Positions 59,816-64,000 of a stretch of DNA of 64,000 bases are shown here, in pieces. A program made the position numbers and the translations under genes. Within the stretch, counting starts at the first letter, position 1. Each line of letters opens with the position of its first letter. This stretch comes from Rhodobacterales bacterium. Its GTDB lineage: Bacteria; Pseudomonadota; Alphaproteobacteria; Caulobacterales; Hyphomonadaceae. The notes under the pieces are model-generated. The model had not been told where the DNA came from and searched no databases. It saw only the letters and a program-made list of their open reading frames with translations. The stretch lies in contig JACXUV010000009.1 of NCBI GenBank assembly GCA_014763715.1, positions 1 to 64,000 on the forward strand, read 5' to 3'.

Positions 59816-60853
59816 CTATAGGTGGTCGTCGTATTTCTTGGCAAGGCCTTCGATGTCTTCAGGCGGCCAATCCGGCACTTCCATGCCGAGGTGGAGGCCA
59901 AGACCAGCGAGGACTTCCTTGATCTCGTTCAGCGACTTGCGGCCGAAGTTCGGAGTGCGAAGCATTTCCGCTTCCGACTTCTGGATCAGGTCGCCAATGT
60001 AAACGATGTTGTCGTTCTTCAGGCAGTTTGCCGAACGCACGGAGAGTTCCAGCTCGTCCACCTTCTTGAGGAGGACCGGGTTGAAGCCGAGATCGGTTTC
60101 TTCCGTCTGGGTGCCGGCTTCCAGCGTCGGCTCTTCGAAGTTGATGAAGAGCTGCAGCTGGTCCTGCAGGATGCGCGCGGCATAAGCCACAGCATCTTCC
60201 GGCGTCACCGAACCATCGGTTTCGATGTCGAGGGTCAGCTTGTCGAAGTCGAGCTTCGTGCCTTCACGGGTGTCTTCCACCTGATAGCCAACGCGGCGCA
60301 CAGGCGAGTAGATCGCGTCGATCGGGATATAGCCGATCGGTGCGTCTTCCGGACGGTGTGCATCTGCCGGGACATAGCCCTTGCCGGTCGCAATGGTGAA
60401 TTCCATGCGCACTTCAGCGCCCTCGTCGAGGGTACAGATGACGTGGTCAGGATTGAGGATCTTGGTGTCGCCGGAAGCCTCGATCTGGCCAGCTTTCACT
60501 TCGCCAGGACCGGTTGCTTTCAGCACCATGCGCTTCGGCGTGTCGCTCTCCATGAAGATTGCGACCTGCTTCAGGTTCAGGACGATCGTGGTGACGTCTT
60601 CACGCACGCCCGGAATGGCGGAGAATTCGTGAACGACATTGTCGATCTGGACGCCGATGATGGCAGCGCCCTGCAGAGAGGACAGCAGCACGCGGCGCAG
60701 GGCGTTGCCCAGCGTCGTACCATAGCCACGCTCCAGCGGCTCAATGACGAGCTTCGCCTTGCGCTTCGGGTCGTATCCAGCCTGAACCACAGGGCGATTC
60801 GGGCGGATCAGCTCTTTCCAGTTACGGTCGTTGACGGCGGTGTTCTCTGCCAT
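59816..60853 (-). CDS. rpoA: DNA-directed RNA polymerase subunit alpha
   Basis: Assembly and regulatory subunit of RNA polymerase, 345 residues. The N-terminal dimer domain has [25 protein letters not shown] (here [16 protein letters not shown]), [17 protein letters not shown], and [53 protein letters not shown]. The C-terminal domain, which binds UP elements and activators, is [51 protein letters not shown]. Length and domains are standard. Confidence 0.99.
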   Translation of the reverse strand: MAENTAVNDRNWKELIRPNRPVVQAGYDPKRKAKLVIEPLERGYGTTLGNALRRVLLSSLQGAAIIGVQIDNVVHEFSAIPGVREDVTTIVLNLKQVAIFMESDTPKRMVLKATGPGEVKAGQIEASGDTKILNPDHVICTLDEGAEVRMEFTIATGKGYVPADAHRPEDAPIGYIPIDAIYSPVRRVGYQVEDTREGTKLDFDKLTLDIETDGSVTPEDAVAYAARILQDQLQLFINFEEPTLEAGTQTEETDLGFNPVLLKKVDELELSVRSANCLKNDNIVYIGDLIQKSEAEMLRTPNFGRKSLNEIKEVLAGLGLHLGMEVPDWPPEDIEGLAKKYDDHL

Positions 60854-60920
60854 GTGTGGCGATCCTCAAAAATCGGATGGCGGCGCGATATGGTCGCGCC
60901 ACCGGGAAAATTCAATCCGT

Positions 60921-61310
60921 TTAGACGCGGCGGCGCTTCGGCGGGCGACAGCCATTGTGCGGGATCGGCGTGGTATCGCTGATCGCCGTCACAGTGAGGC
61001 CGGCAGCCTGAAGGGCACGCAGGGCGCTCTCACGGCCCGAACCCGGACCACGCACCAGAACCTCAACGGTCTGCAGGCCGTGTTCCATTGCTTTCTTGGC
61101 AGCATCTTCAGCAGCCATCTGGGCAGCATACGGGGTCGATTTACGAGACCCCTTGAAGCCCATCGTGCCCGAGGACGACCAGGAAATCGTGTTTCCCTGT
61201 GCGTCGGTGATGGTCACCATGGTGTTGTTGAAGCTGGAGTTCACATGAACAACACCCGAAGTGATGTTCTTGCGCTCTTTGCGGCGGACGCGGGTCGTCT
61301 CACGAGCCAT
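60921..61310 (-). CDS. rpsK: 30S ribosomal protein S11
   Basis: Small-subunit platform protein, 129 residues. The conserved core is [64 protein letters not shown] and [18 protein letters not shown] with [20 protein letters not shown] at the end. It is 12 bases after rpsM and 67 bases before rpoA. Confidence 0.99.
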   Translation of the reverse strand: MARETTRVRRKERKNITSGVVHVNSSFNNTMVTITDAQGNTISWSSSGTMGFKGSRKSTPYAAQMAAEDAAKKAMEHGLQTVEVLVRGPGSGRESALRALQAAGLTVTAISDTTPIPHNGCRPPKRRRV

Positions 61311-61322
61311 TTCGAACTACCC

Positions 61323-61691
61323 TTACTTCTTCTTGCCGGCGATCGGCTTGGCCGGGCCCTTGCGGGTACGGGCGTTGGTGTGCGTACGCTGGCCGCGAAC
61401 CGGCAGCTTGCGGCGATGACGCAGGCCACGATAGCAGCCGAGATCCATCAGGCGCTTGATGTTCATCGAAGTCTCACGACGCAGGTCACCCTCGACCATG
61501 TAATCGGAGTCGATGGTTTCACGGATCTTGATGACTTCAGCGTCGGTCAGCTCGTTCACGCGGCGCGTTTCATCAACGCCCACCTTGTCGCAGATTTCCT
61601 TTGCGAAAGCCGGACCAATGCCATGGATGTACCGCAGCGCAATAACGACGCGCTTATTGGTCGGGATGTTTACGCCTGCAATACGGGCCAA
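61323..61691 (-). CDS. rpsM: 30S ribosomal protein S13
   Basis: Small-subunit head protein, 122 residues, contacting the P-site tRNA. It begins [26 protein letters not shown] and has the helix-two-turn-helix core and the basic tail [27 protein letters not shown]. It follows adk after 148 bases, a gap that could hold an extra promoter, and precedes rpsK. Confidence 0.99.
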   Translation of the reverse strand: MARIAGVNIPTNKRVVIALRYIHGIGPAFAKEICDKVGVDETRRVNELTDAEVIKIRETIDSDYMVEGDLRRETSMNIKRLMDLGCYRGLRHRRKLPVRGQRTHTNARTRKGPAKPIAGKKK

Positions 61692-61839
61692 AGCCGGTTC
61701 TCCTCAAGCGGACTGTTCAAACATTAAAAGCGCGCCGAGCCGGAAATCGGTCCGCCTCGCGCGCCGGCGATTAAGCCTTAAGCTAAGAATGGAGGCTTAT
61801 AACTGCGGAAATTAACGCGTCAACAGCGGAATCCCAGCT

Positions 61840-62409
61840 TTATGCCGTCTCTTTCAGCGCATTGTCGATCTGTGTCGCGACAGCCTCAATCGCAGCCATT
61901 CCATCGACTTCCGTGAGAATGCCACGCTCTGCATAGATCGGCACCAGCGGAGCGGTATCCTCGTAATACTTTTCAAGACGTTTCGAGAAGGTTGCCGGAT
62001 TGTCGTCCTTGCGTCCCTGCTCTTCAAAACGCTTGGTCACACGCTCCAGAAGCTGCTCGTCATCGACAACCAGACGAATGACGCGGTGAACTGCCGAGCC
62101 ACGCGACTTCAGGAGTTCGTCCAGCGCAGCCGCCTGCCCGACCGTACGGGGGAAGCCATCGAAGATGAAACCCGCAGCGCCCATGTGAGCGGTAAGCTGT
62201 TCGTCGATCAGGGCGATCACGATCTCGTCGGAAACAAGACCGCCTTCATCCATGATGGTGGCGACACGCTGGCCAAGCTCGGAGCCGGACGCGCGCGCAG
62301 CGCGCAACATGTCTCCGGTGGAGAGCTGGATAAAGCCACGCTCCTCAACTAGGCGTTTTGCCTGCGTGCCCTTCCCGGCCGCAGGCGGCCCGAACAGAAT
62401 TAGGTTCAT
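61840..62409 (-). CDS. adk: adenylate kinase
   Basis: Catalyses ATP + AMP to 2 ADP. The 189-residue product has the P-loop GPPAAGKGTQAKRL near the N terminus, the AMP-binding STGDMLRAA, and FIFDGFPRTVGQAAALDELL. It is the short form without the zinc-binding LID insert: the LID is VTKRFEEQGRKDDNPATFSKRLEKY. Its ATG overlaps the secY stop codon (ATGA), the usual alphaproteobacterial order. Confidence 0.98.
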   Translation of the reverse strand: MNLILFGPPAAGKGTQAKRLVEERGFIQLSTGDMLRAARASGSELGQRVATIMDEGGLVSDEIVIALIDEQLTAHMGAAGFIFDGFPRTVGQAAALDELLKSRGSAVHRVIRLVVDDEQLLERVTKRFEEQGRKDDNPATFSKRLEKYYEDTAPLVPIYAERGILTEVDGMAAIEAVATQIDNALKETA

Positions 62410-63764
62410 CTTTTACGGCCCCCGAGCTTCGACTTCTTGATCATGCCTTCATATTGATGCGCAATCAAATGCGACTGTATCTGCGTCACGGTGTCCATTG
62501 TCACCGACACCACGATCAGCAGCGACGTACCCCCGATATAGAATGGGATCTCGGGAAAATACCGCCGAAGCAGCTCGGGCAGAACACAGACAAAGGTCAG
62601 ATAAAGCGCACCGATAACGGTAAGGCGAGTCAGCACATAGTCGAAGTAGGCTGCCGTATTCGAGCCCGGACGGATCCCTGGGATAAAACCGCCATATTTC
62701 CGGAGGTTATCCGCCGTTTCCTCGGGATTAAACATGATCGAGGTGTAGAAGAAGGTGAAGAAGATCACCAGCACACAATAGGAAATGATGTGCGTCCACG
62801 TGCCGGCAGAGAAGTTCGCCGCCAGCCAGGACAGAACACCGTTGACCTCGCCATCACCTGCCACACCAGCTGCATTCCCGCCCATGAAACCAACAATGGT
62901 CAGGGGCAGCATCAGCAGTGCCGAAGCGAAGATTGGGGGAATCACGCCAGCCGTGTTGATCTTCAGCGGCAGGAAGCTCTTCTGTCCCTGCGCAAAGCCA
63001 TGCGCCTGCTGGCGCTTCGGATACTGGATCAGCAGCCTGCGCTGCGAGCGCTCCATAAACACGATGAATACGACCAGTGCGATCACCATCGCCGCGATGG
63101 CGATGACGAACACGATGTTCACCGAAGTCGCACGCGCCTGGCTGATCAGGTTCACAATCGCCTTCGGCAGTTCCGCAACGATACCCGAGAAGATGATCAG
63201 CGAGACACCGTTGCCAATGCCCCGTGCCGTGATCTGCTCCCCCATCCACATCAGGAGCATCGTGCCGCCCGTCAGGGTGACAACACCGGTAAGGATGAAG
63301 AACGGCCCGGAAATGCCATCAATCCGGACATGCGAGAGGCCGGATGAAATAGCAAAAGACTGAACCAGCGCGAAAGCAAGCGTCAGATATCGGGTATACT
63401 GGTTGATCTGCTTGCGGCCCGCCTCGCCTTCCTTCTTCAGCTTTTCAAGCGTCGGAGAGGCTTGGGTCATCATCTGGATGATGATGGACGCCGTGATGTA
63501 AGGCATCACGTTCAGGGCGAAGATCCCCATCCGCTCCACAGCACCGCCGGCAAACATGTTCATGTTGCCCAGCAGGCCGCCAGCCTGACTTTCAAAGATC
63601 GAAGCGTAAGCGACCGGATCAAGCCCCGGAATCGGGACGAACGTGCCGAGTCGGAAGAGCAGCAACATGCCCAGAGTAAACAGGATGCGATTCTGGAGAT
63701 CCTTGGCCTTGGCAAAGGTTCCCAGATTTACATTGCGAGCCATCTGTTCTGCGGCATTGGCCAT
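62406..63764 (-). CDS. secY: preprotein translocase subunit SecY
   Basis: Channel-forming subunit of the Sec translocon, 452 residues with ten membrane spans. It begins MANAAEQMARNVNLGTFAKAKDLQNRILFTLGMLLLFRLGTFVPIPGLD. Further marks are the plug helix NMFAGGAVERMGIFALNVMPYITASIIIQMM and the cytosolic loop MERSQRRLLIQYPKRQQAHG, which contacts the ribosome and SecA. The C terminus is KKSKLGGRKR. A hairpin lies between it and rplO (63793-63812). Confidence 0.98.
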   Translation of the reverse strand: MANAAEQMARNVNLGTFAKAKDLQNRILFTLGMLLLFRLGTFVPIPGLDPVAYASIFESQAGGLLGNMNMFAGGAVERMGIFALNVMPYITASIIIQMMTQASPTLEKLKKEGEAGRKQINQYTRYLTLAFALVQSFAISSGLSHVRIDGISGPFFILTGVVTLTGGTMLLMWMGEQITARGIGNGVSLIIFSGIVAELPKAIVNLISQARATSVNIVFVIAIAAMVIALVVFIVFMERSQRRLLIQYPKRQQAHGFAQGQKSFLPLKINTAGVIPPIFASALLMLPLTIVGFMGGNAAGVAGDGEVNGVLSWLAANFSAGTWTHIISYCVLVIFFTFFYTSIMFNPEETADNLRKYGGFIPGIRPGSNTAAYFDYVLTRLTVIGALYLTFVCVLPELLRRYFPEIPFYIGGTSLLIVVSVTMDTVTQIQSHLIAHQYEGMIKKSKLGGRKR

Positions 63765-63792
63765 CGACGCTCGATCTCCCTGAAAATGCGTG

Positions 63793-63812
63793 CGCCGCCA
63801 AAATCGGCGGCG
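63793..63812 (-). promoter_or_regulatory. hairpin between rplO and secY
   Basis: CGCCGCC (63793-63799) pairs with GGCGGCG (63806-63812) around a six-base loop, in the 88-base gap between rplO and secY. Read on the minus strand it follows the rplO stop codon by about 40 bases. It may tune the rplO/secY ratio; no T-run follows, so most polymerase should pass. Confidence 0.4.
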
Positions 63813-63852
63813 TCACGGTGTTTGTGAAGGGGTTCCGGATAAAAACCGCTGT

Positions 63853-64000
63853 TTATTCTGCAGCCGTGTCTTTCGCGGCACCCGTGACAGTTACCTTGCC
63901 ACCAGCCTTTTCCACGGCCTCGACGGCAGCCTTGGAGGCACCGGTCACTGTGATGTTGAGGTTTTTCGGGGCATCGCCCTTGGCCAGCAGGCGCACGCCA
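63853..64000 (-). CDS. rplO: 50S ribosomal protein L15, 3' end only
   Basis: Last 48 codons of L15, ending GAAKDTAAE. The segment [37 protein letters not shown] is the C-terminal L15 domain with the conserved SxxAxxxVEKAGG pattern. The 5' part lies beyond the right edge. Order and direction fit the end of the spc operon (rplO-secY-adk). Confidence 0.95.
   Translation of the reverse strand, partial: GVRLLAKGDAPKNLNITVTGASKAAVEAVEKAGGKVTVTGAAKDTAAE

Noticed and set aside
1-64000. CRISPR arrays, prophage or replication origin
   Set aside because: No regularly spaced repeats, no phage structural or integrase genes, and no DnaA-box cluster or parAB/dnaA genes were seen.

Overview
This window is 64 kb of GC-rich chromosome from an alphaproteobacterium, most likely a Hyphomonadaceae/Caulobacterales-type marine bacterium. 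That placement is an inference from several things: a LexA box of the alphaproteobacterial GTTC-N7-GTTC form, a TipF-like flagellar regulator of the Caulobacter type, many acyl-CoA and SDR genes, TonB and S10 peptidase genes, and alphaproteobacterial gene orders such as gyrA-coaD-ppi-queA. Almost all of the DNA is coding. No rRNA, tRNA, CRISPR array or intact mobile element was seen.

Layout. 1-9.8 kb (all minus strand): 5' three quarters of ileS, two YbjN-like secreted paralogs, ribF, a MaoC hydratase, a class II HAD phosphatase, a small exported protein, a TipF-like EAL protein, a lipoprotein that looks like a dead metallo-beta-lactamase fold, and an FAH hydrolase. 9.9-13.3 kb (plus): a solitary GmrSD-type protein, then an overlapping SDR / CsaA-like / PaaI unit. 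13.3-20.3 kb (minus): queA, cyclophilin, coaD, gyrA, a class D beta-lactamase and ssb. The ssb gene is divergent from uvrA across one SOS box. 23.6-26.4 kb (minus): three related membrane proteins. 26.5-36.4 kb: trmFO; a divergent glutaredoxin-MauE gene and MerR-family regulator with a classical long-spacer operator; a squalene-synthase-like protein, sodB, a zinc-ribbon protein, a DEAD-box helicase with a structured leader, an aldehyde dehydrogenase, an enoyl-CoA hydratase, a DUF3291 protein and a histidine phosphatase lipoprotein.

36.5-49.3 kb: TfoX-N, DUF3253, an esterase-type serine hydrolase and an acyl-CoA dehydrogenase (one minus operon), divergent from a thioesterase-SDR pair; an alpha/beta hydrolase lipoprotein whose 5' end sits in a duplicated scar; an M1 peptidase, a GST, a TonB receptor and a CNT nucleoside transporter. 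49.5-57.4 kb: an S10 peptidase, a low-GC islet with an orphan membrane protein and an IS6-family transposase remnant, a VOC protein, an SDR, a Kazal-type lipoprotein, an HD protein, an amino-acid permease and a PcfJ-like protein. 57.8-64 kb (minus): rtcB, a small independent transcription unit, then the 3' end of the spc/alpha ribosomal operons (rplO, secY, adk, rpsM, rpsK, rpoA, rplQ).

The most distinctive items are: the CueR-spaced MerR sensor facing a mer-type operator beside a Grx-MauE membrane protein; the beta-lactamase placed 13 bases behind LexA-boxed ssb; the metal-site-less MBL lipoprotein; the rearrangement scar at 42.1 kb; the IS6 remnant islet; and a promoter-smORF-terminator unit between rplQ and rtcB.
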